Of a DNA stretch of 64,000 nucleotides, positions 54,152 to 62,791 are shown piece by piece. Origin of the DNA: Brevibacterium spongiae (lineage in GTDB: Bacteria; Actinomycetota; Actinomycetes; Actinomycetales; Brevibacteriaceae); assembly GCF_026168515.1 (NCBI RefSeq), contig NZ_CP093443.1:3472001-3536000 (forward strand). Direction: 5' to 3'. The notes beneath the pieces were generated by a model. It had not been told where the DNA came from. It saw nothing but the letters and a program-made list of their open reading frames with translations, and searched no databases. Positions within the stretch are counted from its first letter, which is position 1. Each line of letters opens with the position of its first letter. Both the position numbers and the translations under genes were made by a program.

Positions 54152-55454
54152 GGCTGGTCTCCTCGAGTGTGATGGGCAGACGGCTGGGCATCGCGGCTGC
54201 CGTCGCCGGTGTGGAATCGGACAGCGGTGCCGGTGTCGGCTTTTGTGTCGGTGCGGAATCGGATAGAGGTGCCGGTGCGGCTGCGCGGACCGAGCGGGCG
54301 TCGGCGATGAGTTCGCCCGCCAGACGGGGAACCGTGGTCAGTCCCGTCAGGTCGATGTGGGAGCGGTCGGCCCGCTGCCCCACCACGTCTGCGAACCAGT
54401 CGCTGAGCACGTCTGCGCTGAGGTTGTCGATCGTGTGTGCGTCGACGGCTCCGGCTGCGGCGAGTGCGAACGCGCGCCGGGGCTGTTCGGCGCGGTGGCC
54501 CTTGCGCGGGACGACGAGTGCGGGGGTGTCGGTGGACATCAGCTCGGCCAGAGTGTTGTAGCCGCCCATGCACACGACTGCTCTCGCGGAGGCGACGAGT
54601 CCGGGGATGTCGTCACTGTGGCGGATGACGGTGGTGGCCGTGCCGGCGCGGGCCCGCACTCGGTCGAACTCCTCGGTATCCATCTGCGGTCCGGTGACGA
54701 TGAGGTGGCGGTGCCCGTCGGGCGGTTCGGCTTCGACGGCGATGGAGGCGAGGCTGCCTCCGTCGGAGCCGCCGCCGAGGCAGGTGAGGACGAAGCGGCC
54801 GGTCCCGCGCGCAGCCGGTGTGGAACCGCCGTCGTCGGGGCGGTGGTGGGAGAGGTAGCCGGTGGTGACGGCCTTGGCGGCGAGCGCTGCGGGAACTTCA
54901 CCGGTCGCTCGCGGGTCGTAGACGTCTGCGTCGCCGTAGATCCAGACTGCGTCGAAGGAGTCGGCGACACGGGCCGGTCCGCCGACCTTCTCCCATTCGG
55001 CATCGATGACGGACGGGGTGTCGAGGACCTCGCGCAGACCGAGGACAGTGCGGCAGCCGTGGTTGCGCACCTGGTCGATGGCTGTGGCCAGTTCTCCGCC
55101 GATGCCGAAGGGGTGGCGGTCGACGATGAAGAGCTCAGGTCGCTGCTGGTCGAGGATCGCAGAGATCGCCGCCGTCCGCAGTGCGCTCAGCCCCGCCATC
55201 GAGGAGGCGAGCGCCCGCGGGGCGTAACCGCCGGCTGCGGGGGTGACGCCGGGCAGGATCACCCAGTCCCAGCCGTCCGGCAGGTCGAATCGCGCGGCTT
55301 CGGGGCTGCTGGCGATGAGCAGGCCGGAGACCTCTCGCCCGGTCAGGCTCGGCAGGTCCCGGTCCAGGGCGAAGGCCAGAGCCCGGTTGCGGCGGATGTG
55401 GCCCAGTCCCAGCGAATCGTGGGAGAACAGTGCGATTCTCAATCGTCTTCTCAT
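54141..55454 (-). CDS. MurG-like glycosyltransferase (GT28 fold)
   Basis: 437-aa GT-B enzyme, first gene of the operon. The N-terminus IALFSHDSLGLGHIRRNRAL has the GlGH element of GT28 proteins. The C-domain contains FVLTCLGGGSDGGSLASIAV, HLIVTGPQMDTEEFDRV and VCMGGYNTLAELMSTDTPAL, the MurG-like donor site with G-G-x-N/S-T-x-x-E. The C-terminal 45 residues repeat PAPLSDS twice and are disordered. A separate role from peptidoglycan MurG is likely, because it is coupled to two GT4 genes, an exporter and kinases. RR-binding-like repeats lie just upstream. Confidence 0.88.
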   Translation of the reverse strand: MRRRLRIALFSHDSLGLGHIRRNRALAFALDRDLPSLTGREVSGLLIASSPEAARFDLPDGWDWVILPGVTPAAGGYAPRALASSMAGLSALRTAAISAILDQQRPELFIVDRHPFGIGGELATAIDQVRNHGCRTVLGLREVLDTPSVIDAEWEKVGGPARVADSFDAVWIYGDADVYDPRATGEVPAALAAKAVTTGYLSHHRPDDGGSTPAARGTGRFVLTCLGGGSDGGSLASIAVEAEPPDGHRHLIVTGPQMDTEEFDRVRARAGTATTVIRHSDDIPGLVASARAVVCMGGYNTLAELMSTDTPALVVPRKGHRAEQPRRAFALAAAGAVDAHTIDNLSADVLSDWFADVVGQRADRSHIDLTGLTTVPRLAGELIADARSVRAAAPAPLSDSAPTQKPTPAPLSDSTPATAAAMPSRLPITLEETSHAV

Positions 55455-55476
55455 ACATCTCAGCTTGTCGGCTGCG

Positions 55477-55517
55477 ATTAAGATGAAATTAAGACGCGGA
55501 TGAGAATGGTCTTAGGT
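55477..55517. promoter_or_regulatory. Operator-like 11-bp repeats upstream of the glycan operon
   Basis: ATTAAGATGAA (55477) and ATTAAGACGCG (55488) are direct repeats with 11-nt period, followed by GATGAGAATGGTCTTAGGT (55499-55517). The last element matches 15 of 19 positions of a site at 58124-58142 before the two-component operon. Eleven-nt repeats are the usual target layout of OmpR-type regulators. The patch is AT-rich for this genome. Confidence 0.55.
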
Positions 55518-55539
55518 TCAGTCCACGGTGCTCTTGAGC

Positions 55540-56199
55540 TCAGTCCACTCGGTATCCGAAGCCGCGCACCGTGGTGACGAAGTCGGTGCCGAGCTTCTTG
55601 CGCAGATACCCGATATAGACGTCGACGACGTTCGAGCCGGGGTCGAAGTCGAATCCCCACACGTGGGAGAGCAGCTGTTCGCGGGAGAGGACGTTGCCGC
55701 GGTTGCGCAGCAGGATCTCCGCCAGAGTCAGTTCTCGAGCCGAGAGCTCGACGAGGCTGTCCTTGACCCACACCTGCCGTTTGAGCAGGTCGATGCGCAC
55801 CTCACCGCGGACGAGCTCCGTGACCGCCTGTTCCTGCGGGGTCTCCTTGAGCCGCAGGCGCACCCGGGCGAGGAGTTCGGCGAACCGGAAGGGTTTGATC
55901 ATGTAGTCGACTGCCCCGGACTCGAGTGCGTAGATCGTGTCGTCCGGGTTGTCCCGGGCGGTGAGCACGAGCACCGGCAGTTCGGGTCGCTGCTCTCGCA
56001 GCTGCCCCAGCACGGTGAAGCCGTCGAGACCGGGCAGGCCGATGTCGAGGATGACGAGCGCGAAGTCTCCCGTCAATGCCAGGTCCCGCCCGGTGATGCC
56101 GTCGGCGGCGGTCTGCGGACTGAATCCGGCAGCGGTCAGCCCCTTCGAGATGAAGGCGGAGATCCGCTGCTCGTCCTCGATCACCAGAATGCTCTTCAC
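55540..56199 (-). CDS. OmpR-family response regulator
   Basis: 219-aa regulator. The receiver has MKSILVIEDE, phospho-acceptor Asp52 in LVILDIGLPGLDG, Thr80 and Lys102. The winged helix spans about 125-219 (LVELSARELTLAEILLRNRG, EQLLSHVWGFDFDPGSNVVD, YIGYLRKKLGTDFVTTVRGF). GTG 56199 overlaps the kinase stop (GTGA). It is the third gene after the Asp-rich membrane protein and kinase, and lies 85 nt upstream of the glycan operon, which it probably controls. Confidence 0.93.
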   Translation of the reverse strand: MKSILVIEDEQRISAFISKGLTAAGFSPQTAADGITGRDLALTGDFALVILDIGLPGLDGFTVLGQLREQRPELPVLVLTARDNPDDTIYALESGAVDYMIKPFRFAELLARVRLRLKETPQEQAVTELVRGEVRIDLLKRQVWVKDSLVELSARELTLAEILLRNRGNVLSREQLLSHVWGFDFDPGSNVVDVYIGYLRKKLGTDFVTTVRGFGYRVD

Positions 56200-57693
56200 T
56201 GTGCCCCTTTCGGCAGGATCATGCGGAACTGTGCGCCGATGGAGGTCTGGTCGAGCACGACTGTGCCTCCATGCGCCTCGGCGATGGCGGTAATGATCGA
56301 CAGTCCCAGACCGAAGCCGGACCCGTCGGTCGACCCGCGGCAGAAGCGGTCGAAGATGTCCTCGGCGATCTCCGCGGGCACACCCTCTCCCTCATCACGG
56401 ACCCAGATGTGGACGGATTCGGCTTCTTCCAGGGCGCCGAAGACGATCGCCTGGCCGTCCTCGGTATGTTCGACGGCATTGGCCGCCAGCTGCAGAAGCG
56501 CCTGCGTCAGACGCTGCCGATCCCCGCGGAAACTCAACGATTCGGGCACATCGAGCTTCCATTCCCGGTCTCCGAGCCCCTTCGCCTTCGCCAAGGATGC
56601 GGACACCAGCTCCCTGAGATCCACCTCGGCGAGGCGGACGAAATCAGGGCCGGGCCCGAGCGAGCAGAAGCAGCTCCTCGACGAGGCGGCCCATCCGATC
56701 CGTCTCATCGAGCAGCATCGTCCGGGTCTCCTCGACATCGTCGACATCCTCTGCGTTCATCGTCTCGAGGTGGCCGCCGAGGATGGTCAGCGGGGTGCGC
56801 AGCTCGTGGCCGACATCGTCGAGGAAGCGTCGCTGCGCCTCGAATGCGGCCTCGAGTCGGTCGAGCATGTCGTTGAAGGTATGGCCGAGCTCAGCGATGT
56901 CGTCATGTCCCTTCGTCGCCAGACGACTGCTGAGATCACCACCGGAGATCGACTGAGCGGTTCGCCGCAGCTCGGTCACCGGTGACAGCAGTCGACGAGC
57001 CAGCAGTGCGGAGATCCCGGAGATGAGGAGGGCTGCCGCGAGCGCCACCACGACGTAGATCTGCATGATCTGCACGAGGTCGCCCTGGCTGGCCGAGACA
57101 TTGTGGACGACAACGAAGGCTCCGAGCCCGTTCGACGCACCCGCCCCGCCGGCGACTTCACCGACGCCCTTCGTCCGGGTCGTCGACTCGGTGGAATCGG
57201 TTCGAGAGTCCGCATTCGCGTCTTGCCCCGCCTCGGTGCCGGTGATCGGGAGGACGAAGCCTTCGTAGTCGACGCCGTCGACGCTCAGGCGGATCTCCCC
57301 TCCGCTCTCGGCCGACCTGGCCACAGCGGCCTCGAAATCGCCGGAACTGCCGAGCAGACCTTCCGGTTCGCCTTGGTAGAGCACGCGACCGTCGGTGAGG
57401 AACGCGAAGAGCGTCTCATCCTCATCGGGTCGGTTCTGGCCGAGGAACTGGCTGAGGATCTCATCAACCGAGCTGAATGGTCTGCCGGTCTGAGGATCGA
57501 TCCCGTTCTCGGAGAAGGTCCGCATCTCCCCGATCTCCTGGGACATGGACGCGGTGATCCGGCTGGAGACGTTGCTCGACTCGACCGTATAGAGGATGAC
57601 GCCGACGACGGAGAGGGTGAGCACTGACAGCGCTGCGACGGCCAGCGTCAGACGGTTCTGGACGGACAACCCGACGCGGCGTTCAGTCGTCAT
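56196..57693 (-). pseudogene. HAMP sensor histidine kinase split by a +1 frame change
   Basis: Reading from ATG 57693, frame one encodes TM1 (VQNRLTLAVAALSVLTLSVV), an extracellular sensor region of about 150 residues with a Thr/Ser/Asp-rich insert, TM2 (MQIYVVVALAAALLISGISA), HAMP and HisKA (DDVGHELRTPLTILGGHLET). It stops at TGA 56646-56644 after LLLLARARP. The other frame continues at once with DFVRLAEVDLRELV and the full HATPase (ANAVEHTEDGQ, VRDEGEGVP, GFGLGLSIITA) to 56196. A +1 shift at CCC-TGA gives an uninterrupted product of about 498 aa with the normal kinase order (LARARP then DFVRL). It could be a mutation, a sequencing error in the G/C run, or programmed recoding. It overlaps the upstream gene by 11 nt and the regulator by 4 nt. 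Confidence 0.85.
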
Positions 57694-58096
57694 CATCGTC
57701 ACCGTCGTCGCCGCCGTCATCGTCATCATCGCCGTCGTCGCCGTCATCGTCATCGCCGTCGTCGGGGACTTCACGAGGCGGGTTCGGCACCGGTTCGTAG
57801 GAATGCTCGAGTTCCTGCGGCTCTTTCGACTCCGCGCCCGACGCGTCGCCTCCGTCGGAGGGGCGGCCGCTGGAGTCTGTGCCGGCGGTGCCGTCGTTGT
57901 CGGCTTCGGCGGTCTTGCCCGGTTCGGAGGTTCCCGTCGGTTCGGGGGTCACCTCGACGGGGCTGAGATCCGGCTGGTCCGGTTGGGAGGTGCCGCGCAC
58001 GATGAGGACGGTGAGAATTGCGAGCATGATGACGAGACCGGCCACAATCCAGCCGAGAATCTTCGATCGTCCGCTCACAATCACCACATTGCCCAT
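57683..58096 (-). CDS. Membrane-anchored protein with Asp-rich tail, coupled to histidine kinase
   Basis: 137 aa. One N-terminal helix (ILGWIVAGLVIMLAILTVLI), then a Pro/Glu/Thr/Gly-rich disordered region and a final stretch with 20 Asp and 6 Gly among the last 26 residues (EVPDDGDDDDGDDG...). Orientation by the positive-inside rule puts the acidic tail outside. The gene overlaps the kinase start by 11 nt. An acidic tail next to a sensor kinase suggests binding of Ca2+, Mg2+ or cationic compounds, possibly as a co-sensor; I know no family for it. Start ATG 58096 is tentative (TTG 58108 and GTG 58078 are alternatives). Confidence 0.7.
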   Translation of the reverse strand: MGNVVIVSGRSKILGWIVAGLVIMLAILTVLIVRGTSQPDQPDLSPVEVTPEPTGTSEPGKTAEADNDGTAGTDSSGRPSDGGDASGAESKEPQELEHSYEPVPNPPREVPDDGDDDDGDDGDDDDDGGDDGDDDDD

Positions 58097-58123
58097 GGCA
58101 GACGGCAAAGTCGAGCCGCAGGC

Positions 58124-58142
58124 GATGAGAGTCTTCTTAAGT
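58124..58142. promoter_or_regulatory. Operator-like site upstream of the two-component operon
   Basis: GATGAGAGTCTTCTTAAGT resembles GATGAGAATGGTCTTAGGT at 55499 (15 of 19 positions, same orientation). It lies 28 nt upstream of the Asp-rich protein start. Shared sites before both operons would fit autoregulation plus control of the glycan genes by the OmpR-type regulator. Confidence 0.5.
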
Positions 58143-58207
58143 GGGCCGTTCGGACGCCTGTGATACCGTAAGCGCCGACCGCCCCGACGACCGGCAGGAG
58201 CCCACCG

Positions 58208-59029
58208 ATGAGCGACGATCGCGCGGACCGCGACGAGGCTGAGACCGTCGGCTCTGCGTCAGAGTCCTCATCGAACGCCCCCGACCAGGCCGAGTCCGCG
58301 TCACAGTCCCCCGGCACCGAGGCGGCTGCCAAGGAGAATCCGTGGGCGGCGCTCAAACCCTGGCAGGGCAAGGCCGCGGGCCTGGACAAACTGCTCCTGT
58401 TCATCATCATCGGCGTCCCGCTCATCTATCTGGGCCTCATGCCGCTGCGACCGTGGATGCTCGTCAACGCCCCGGTCGTTCAGGAGTTCATCAACGGCGC
58501 AAAGACCTCGATCGTCGCGGCCGCCGCCTATGCCCGCGTCGGTGAGATCCCGCTGTGGCTGGTCATCGTCGCCGGCTTCGTCGGCATGGCCAAACTCGAC
58601 TGGGCGTTCTGGCTGGCCGGACGCCGTTGGGGCGACGGTGTGCTGCGGCTCTTCGCCCAGAACGAACGGCAGCTCAAACGCATCAACCAGCTGAAGAAGA
58701 TCCCGAACTGGGCGCTGTTCCTCATGACCGTGATCTCCCGCTGCCCGGGCATCCCCGGCACCCTCGTCTACCTCGTCGCCGGGTGGACGCGGATGCGGCT
58801 GTCGCTGTTCCTCGCAGCCGACCTCATCGGCTGCCTCATCTTCACCCTCATCTGGACGGTTCTGGGCTACCAGCTCGGCGAGACCGCCGTCGACGTCCTC
58901 AAGGTCATCGATAAGTACGCGCTGTGGCTGACTTTGGCGCTCATCGTCGGCATCTTCGCCGTCAGCTTCTTCAACGAATACCGGAAGCAGAAGAAAGCGG
59001 AAGCGGCCGGAGAGACCGCCGAGGACTGA
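58208..59029 (+). CDS. DedA-family (VTT domain) membrane protein
   Basis: 273-aa polytopic protein. After an acidic Ser/Ala-rich 45-residue tail it shows DKLLLFIIIGVPLIYLGLMP, GFVGMAKLDWAFWLAGRRWG (the DedA FxGR-like motif region) and SRCPGIPGTLVYLVAGWTRM, where the conserved R-x-x-P element appears. DedA proteins act as lipid scramblase-like or proton-dependent transporters needed for envelope homeostasis. CAGGAG precedes ATG 58208. It is divergent from the Asp-rich protein/kinase operon. Confidence 0.88.
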   Translation: MSDDRADRDEAETVGSASESSSNAPDQAESASQSPGTEAAAKENPWAALKPWQGKAAGLDKLLLFIIIGVPLIYLGLMPLRPWMLVNAPVVQEFINGAKTSIVAAAAYARVGEIPLWLVIVAGFVGMAKLDWAFWLAGRRWGDGVLRLFAQNERQLKRINQLKKIPNWALFLMTVISRCPGIPGTLVYLVAGWTRMRLSLFLAADLIGCLIFTLIWTVLGYQLGETAVDVLKVIDKYALWLTLALIVGIFAVSFFNEYRKQKKAEAAGETAED

Positions 59030-59049
59030 GCCTCAGGTCCCCGAGGACG

Positions 59050-59910
59050 TCAGGTCCCGAAGGACAGGAACGTATCCCGCATCCGCTGCGGGTCCGCCTT
59101 CTGTCCGCTGAAGAGTTCGAACGCGTCGATGGCCTGATTAACCGCCATTCCCGAACCGTCGAGCGTGCGGCATCCCTTCGCCCTGGCTTCGGCGAGCAGC
59201 TGCGTCTCGAGCGGGAAGTACACGACGTCGGCCACCCAGGTGTCGGCATCGAACACCGAAGTGTCGACCGGGGTTCCCGGGTAGGCTTTCATTCCCATCG
59301 GGGTGGCGTTGACGATCCCGTTCGCCGAGGCGGCCGCCGCCTCCAGCTCATCGAGTCCGATCGCCCGCGCCCGGACCTGCGAGTCCGTGACTGTCCCGAT
59401 ATCCGCCGCCAGACCGGCGGCCCGATCGACATCGGTATCGGCGATGATGAGTTCGCCGACTCCGAGTTCGGCCAGGGCGAACCCGACCGCACGGCCGGCC
59501 CCGCCCGCGCCGATCTGCACGACCGCCTCGGCGGCGGCACCGTCCAATCCGGCACGGAACCCGGCGGCGAATCCGGTGACGTCGGTGTTGTGACCGGTCG
59601 TCTTCCCCGCAGCGTCGATGACGACGGTGTTGACCGAACCGATGCGCGCGGCCACCGGGTCGACGGCGTCGAGGAGATCGATGACCTGCTGCTTGAACGG
59701 GTGGGTGATGTTGAGTCCGTCGAATCCGAGCCGGATCGCCGCGCTCAGCAGCTCCTCGAGGCCGACGCCCGCCAGTCGCGGTTCGGCGATGTCGATCGTG
59801 CGGTAGATCGTGGGGATGGAGTGGGCGGCGCCTTCGTTCTCGTGCATGCGCGGGGTGCGGGAGGCGGAGATGCCGTCGCCGATGAGTCCGAGGAGGAGGG
59901 AAGAGGTCAT
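59050..59910 (-). CDS. Quinate/shikimate dehydrogenase (AroE family)
   Basis: 286-aa NAD(P)-dependent dehydrogenase. Substrate-domain motifs are [38 protein letters not shown] (catalytic Lys in NITHPFK) and GHNTDVTGF. The Rossmann part has [17 protein letters not shown] and [11 protein letters not shown], whose Asp suggests NAD preference. NITHPFK, rather than NVTIPHK, is typical of catabolic enzymes such as corynebacterial QsuD. The gene follows a dehydroquinase and an IclR gene, so a catabolic role is favoured. It overlaps aroQ by 4 nt. Confidence 0.88.
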   Translation of the reverse strand: MTSSLLLGLIGDGISASRTPRMHENEGAAHSIPTIYRTIDIAEPRLAGVGLEELLSAAIRLGFDGLNITHPFKQQVIDLLDAVDPVAARIGSVNTVVIDAAGKTTGHNTDVTGFAAGFRAGLDGAAAEAVVQIGAGGAGRAVGFALAELGVGELIIADTDVDRAAGLAADIGTVTDSQVRARAIGLDELEAAAASANGIVNATPMGMKAYPGTPVDTSVFDADTWVADVVYFPLETQLLAEARAKGCRTLDGSGMAVNQAIDAFELFSGQKADPQRMRDTFLSFGT

Positions 59911-60461
59911 GGTCTCGCTTTCGCGGTCGGGAGCAGGTCGATGAGAATCTCCATCGCGTGGACGTAGCCTTTCGCGCCGGCTCCGGCGATGACGGCGGCG
60001 GCCACGGGTGAGAGATAGGAGTGGTGGCGCACGGCTTCGCGCGCATGCGGGTTGCTCAGGTGCACTTCGATGATCGGGTGGTCGTAGGATTTCAGCGCAT
60101 CGTGGAGGGCCAGGGAGGTGTGCGTGTAGGCTCCGGCGTTGATGATCGCTCCGACTGTGGAGTGCCGGGCCTCGTGCACGGCGTCGATGAGCCCGCCCTC
60201 ATGGTTGCTCTGGATGCAGCGGACGGCCAGTCCCGCCTCGGCGGCGGTTTCCGAACACATCGCCTCGATGTCGGCCAAGGTGGTGCGGCCGTAGATCTCG
60301 GGTTCGCGTTCGCCGAGCAGGTTGAGGTTGGGGCCGTTGAGAATGAGGATCTCGGGCACGGTCTGATCGGGTTCGGTCGGACTGGGCTCGGTCGTCTCGG
60401 GCTCGGTCGCGTCGGGATCGGACTCGGCGGGATGGGACTCGGCGGGATGGGACATGATCAC
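59907..60461 (-). CDS. aroQ: Type II 3-dehydroquinate dehydratase
   Basis: 184-aa dehydroquinase converting 3-dehydroquinate to 3-dehydroshikimate. All type II motifs are present: [20 protein letters not shown] with the active-site Tyr, [36 protein letters not shown] and [20 protein letters not shown]. The first 35 residues are Glu/Pro/Thr repeats ([19 protein letters not shown]), unusual for the family. GTG 60461 overlaps the IclR stop; ATG 60455 is the alternative. Confidence 0.93.
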   Translation of the reverse strand: MIMSHPAESHPAESDPDATEPETTEPSPTEPDQTVPEILILNGPNLNLLGEREPEIYGRTTLADIEAMCSETAAEAGLAVRCIQSNHEGGLIDAVHEARHSTVGAIINAGAYTHTSLALHDALKSYDHPIIEVHLSNPHAREAVRHHSYLSPVAAAVIAGAGAKGYVHAMEILIDLLPTAKARP

Positions 60462-61207
60462 CTCGGGAATCGGGCGGCGACGGCCGCGGCGGTTTCGGTC
60501 AGTTGGGGAACGAGCGCGACGAGCTCGTCGAGACTGCGACGGAAGACAGGGGCTGCCAGCGCCAATGAGGCCAGCAGACTGCCGTCGAGGTCGAAGACGG
60601 GTACGGCCAGCGCGTTCATGCCGATGTCATTCTCCTCGGACTGACCTGCCCATCCGGTTTCGCGGATCTGTGCGAGCTTGCGTCGCATCTGCCCGGGGTC
60701 GGTGATCGAGTACGGGGTCCGCGCTTCGAGGTCGAGGGCCTTGATCGTGGCGTCGGCATCGGGGTCGTGAGCGAGCAGCGCCTGGCCGATCGCCGAGGTG
60801 TGCAGCGGCGATTCGTCGCCGGGATCCGTGGTCGTGCGGAACTGCGGTCCGTCGACCGTGAGCACGGTCAGGGCGGAGTTTCCCCGGCGAATCGCGAGGA
60901 TGCTCGACTCCCCCGTCGTCGCGGTGAGGTCCTCGAGGAGGTCTTTCGTCGCCCCTGCGAGTCCGCGCCGGTGGGCGACCTTCTGCGCCAGCCGGAAGAC
61001 CTCCATGCCGAGCGTGTAGATCTTCGTGCGTGCATCGAAGCTGGCATACCCGGATTCGACGAGACCGCCGAGGAGTCGGTAGGCCGTCGAGAACGGGTAG
61101 CCGGTGGTCTCTGCCGCTTGCGCGGCACTGATTCCGTCGGGGTTCTCGCCGAGCAGCGCGAGCATCTCGAAGGTCTTCGTCACCGAGTTCGAGCCCTTGG
61201 GCGGCAT
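60458..61207 (-). CDS. IclR-family regulator of the quinate/shikimate cluster
   Basis: 249-aa regulator. The N-terminal winged helix is [40 protein letters not shown] and the effector domain covers about 80-245 ([37 protein letters not shown]). ATG 61207 has AAGGAGG at 8-14 nt. It is divergent from the MHS transporter and first in an operon with aroQ and the dehydrogenase, the usual arrangement for IclR control of aromatic catabolism. Confidence 0.92.
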   Translation of the reverse strand: MPPKGSNSVTKTFEMLALLGENPDGISAAQAAETTGYPFSTAYRLLGGLVESGYASFDARTKIYTLGMEVFRLAQKVAHRRGLAGATKDLLEDLTATTGESSILAIRRGNSALTVLTVDGPQFRTTTDPGDESPLHTSAIGQALLAHDPDADATIKALDLEARTPYSITDPGQMRRKLAQIRETGWAGQSEENDIGMNALAVPVFDLDGSLLASLALAAPVFRRSLDELVALVPQLTETAAAVAARFPR

Positions 61208-61392
61208 ATCTCGCCTCCTTGCGTTGCTGCTGATGATGGCTGGTCGGCTGCGGGCGGCTGCCCGCGTCCTGGTCTCGCGTGGTCGTATCGCGTCGTCGTG
61301 TCGCATGGTCGGGCATCGACGCAGTTCTTCGCCTGCCCACGTTGACAGGCTATGTCATGTCGATCACACTGTAAACCACAATGTAACAATGA

Positions 61393-61409
61393 TTGCCATA
61401 CTGTGGCAA
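61393..61409. promoter_or_regulatory. Palindromic operator candidate for IclR protein
   Basis: TTGCCATACTGTGGCAA is a perfect 6-5-6 inverted repeat in the AT-richer part of the 261-nt spacer between the divergent IclR and transporter genes. TGTAA recurs at about 61370 and 61382 beside it. It is suitably placed to control the transporter and, by looping or overlap, the IclR operon. Confidence 0.6.
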
Positions 61410-61468
61410 CACACGATCCGTATCGCTGGCCCACCGACGGACCACGAGAATGAGAGATGCGAGGACGC

Positions 61469-62791
61469 ATGAGCGAAGCGATCAAGGAAGCCCGCCCGAC
61501 GAAGACGCCGCTGCGCGCGGCACTGTCGAGTTGGACCGGCTCTGCCCTCGAGTACTACGACTTCGCGGTCTACGGGACCGCGGCGGCACTGGTGCTCAAC
61601 ACCCTGTTCTTCCCCGAGACGACTGCTCCGGGAATCTCGATCCTCCTGGCCATGGGCACCGTCGGCGTCGCCTACGTCGTCCGCCCGCTGGGTGCGCTCA
61701 TCATGGGCCCGCTCGGCGACCGCTTCGGACGCAAATTCGTCCTCTTGCTCACCCTGTTCATGATGGGCATCTCGACCTTCATCGTCGGCTGCCTGCCGAC
61801 CTATGAGCAGGTCGGCATGCTCGCCCCGATCCTGCTCGTGCTCTGCCGCATCATCCAGGGGCTTTCGGCCTCCGGCGAGCAGGCGAGCGCGATCTCCGTC
61901 TCCCTCGAGCACTCGGAGGAGAAGAAGCGGTCGTGGACGACGAGCTGGACGCTGCACGGCACTCAGGCGGGAACCCTGCTGGCCACCGCGGTCTTCATCC
62001 CCTTCACCGCGTTCCTGCCCGATGAGGCCCTGTTCAGCTGGGGCTGGCGAGTGCCGTTCTGGCTCTCAGCAGTCGTCGTGCTCACCGCCTGGCTCATCCG
62101 CCGCGGCCTCGAGGAGCCGCCTGCGTTCAAGGAGGCCCGCACCGCCAATCCGCCTCTCATGCAGGTCTTCCGCTGGCACAAGGCCGCAGTGCTGCGCGTG
62201 GCCACATGCGCCATGGTCAACACCGTGAACATGGTCTTCACCGTCTGGTCGCTGTCGTTTGCCACCTCGATCGTCGGCCTCGAACGCTCGACCATGCTGC
62301 TCGTCTCGGTCATCGCGAATGGCGTCGCGCTGTTTGCGATCCCGGCCGCAGCAGTGCTGTCTGACCGTTTCGGCCGCAAACCCGTCTTCATCACCGGCGC
62401 CGTGGGTGCGGGGCTCATGATGTTCCCGTACCTGGGTGCGGTCGAGAGCGGCAACTGGACGCTCATCTTCCTCTTCGGTGCCATCATGTCCGGCTGCGCC
62501 TACTCCCTGGCGAACTCGATCTGGCCGTCGTTCTATGCTGAGATGTTCCCGACCACTGCCCGGGTCACGGGTCTGGCCCTGGGCACCCAGATCGGCTTCG
62601 CCGTCTCCGGAGGGCTCGCCCCTGTGCTCGCTTCCGCAGTCGCCGGTTCGGACGGTGCGAATTGGCTGTCCGTGGCCGCGTTCACCGCCGGAGTCTGCAT
62701 CGTCGTCGGCCTGGTCGCGATGACGGCGAAGGAGACGAAGGGTCTGAGCTTGGAAGAGATCGACGACATCCACGAAGAGAGGTCACGATGA
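61469..62791 (+). CDS. MHS-family transporter (shikimate/quinate-type MFS)
   Basis: 440-aa major facilitator with 12 helices of the metabolite:H+ symporter branch. Features: SSWTGSALEYYDFAVYGTAA at the first helix, GPLGDRFGRKFVLLLTLFMM (the MFS DRxGRK loop), RIIQGLSASGEQASAISVSL and SDRFGRKPVFITGAVGAGLM. ShiA-like proteins import shikimate. Neighbouring catabolic genes make shikimate or quinate the likely cargo. ATG 61469 follows GAGG by 5-6 nt; ATG 61457 is an alternative. The stop overlaps the next gene (ATGA). Confidence 0.9.
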   Translation: MSEAIKEARPTKTPLRAALSSWTGSALEYYDFAVYGTAAALVLNTLFFPETTAPGISILLAMGTVGVAYVVRPLGALIMGPLGDRFGRKFVLLLTLFMMGISTFIVGCLPTYEQVGMLAPILLVLCRIIQGLSASGEQASAISVSLEHSEEKKRSWTTSWTLHGTQAGTLLATAVFIPFTAFLPDEALFSWGWRVPFWLSAVVVLTAWLIRRGLEEPPAFKEARTANPPLMQVFRWHKAAVLRVATCAMVNTVNMVFTVWSLSFATSIVGLERSTMLLVSVIANGVALFAIPAAAVLSDRFGRKPVFITGAVGAGLMMFPYLGAVESGNWTLIFLFGAIMSGCAYSLANSIWPSFYAEMFPTTARVTGLALGTQIGFAVSGGLAPVLASAVAGSDGANWLSVAAFTAGVCIVVGLVAMTAKETKGLSLEEIDDIHEERSR

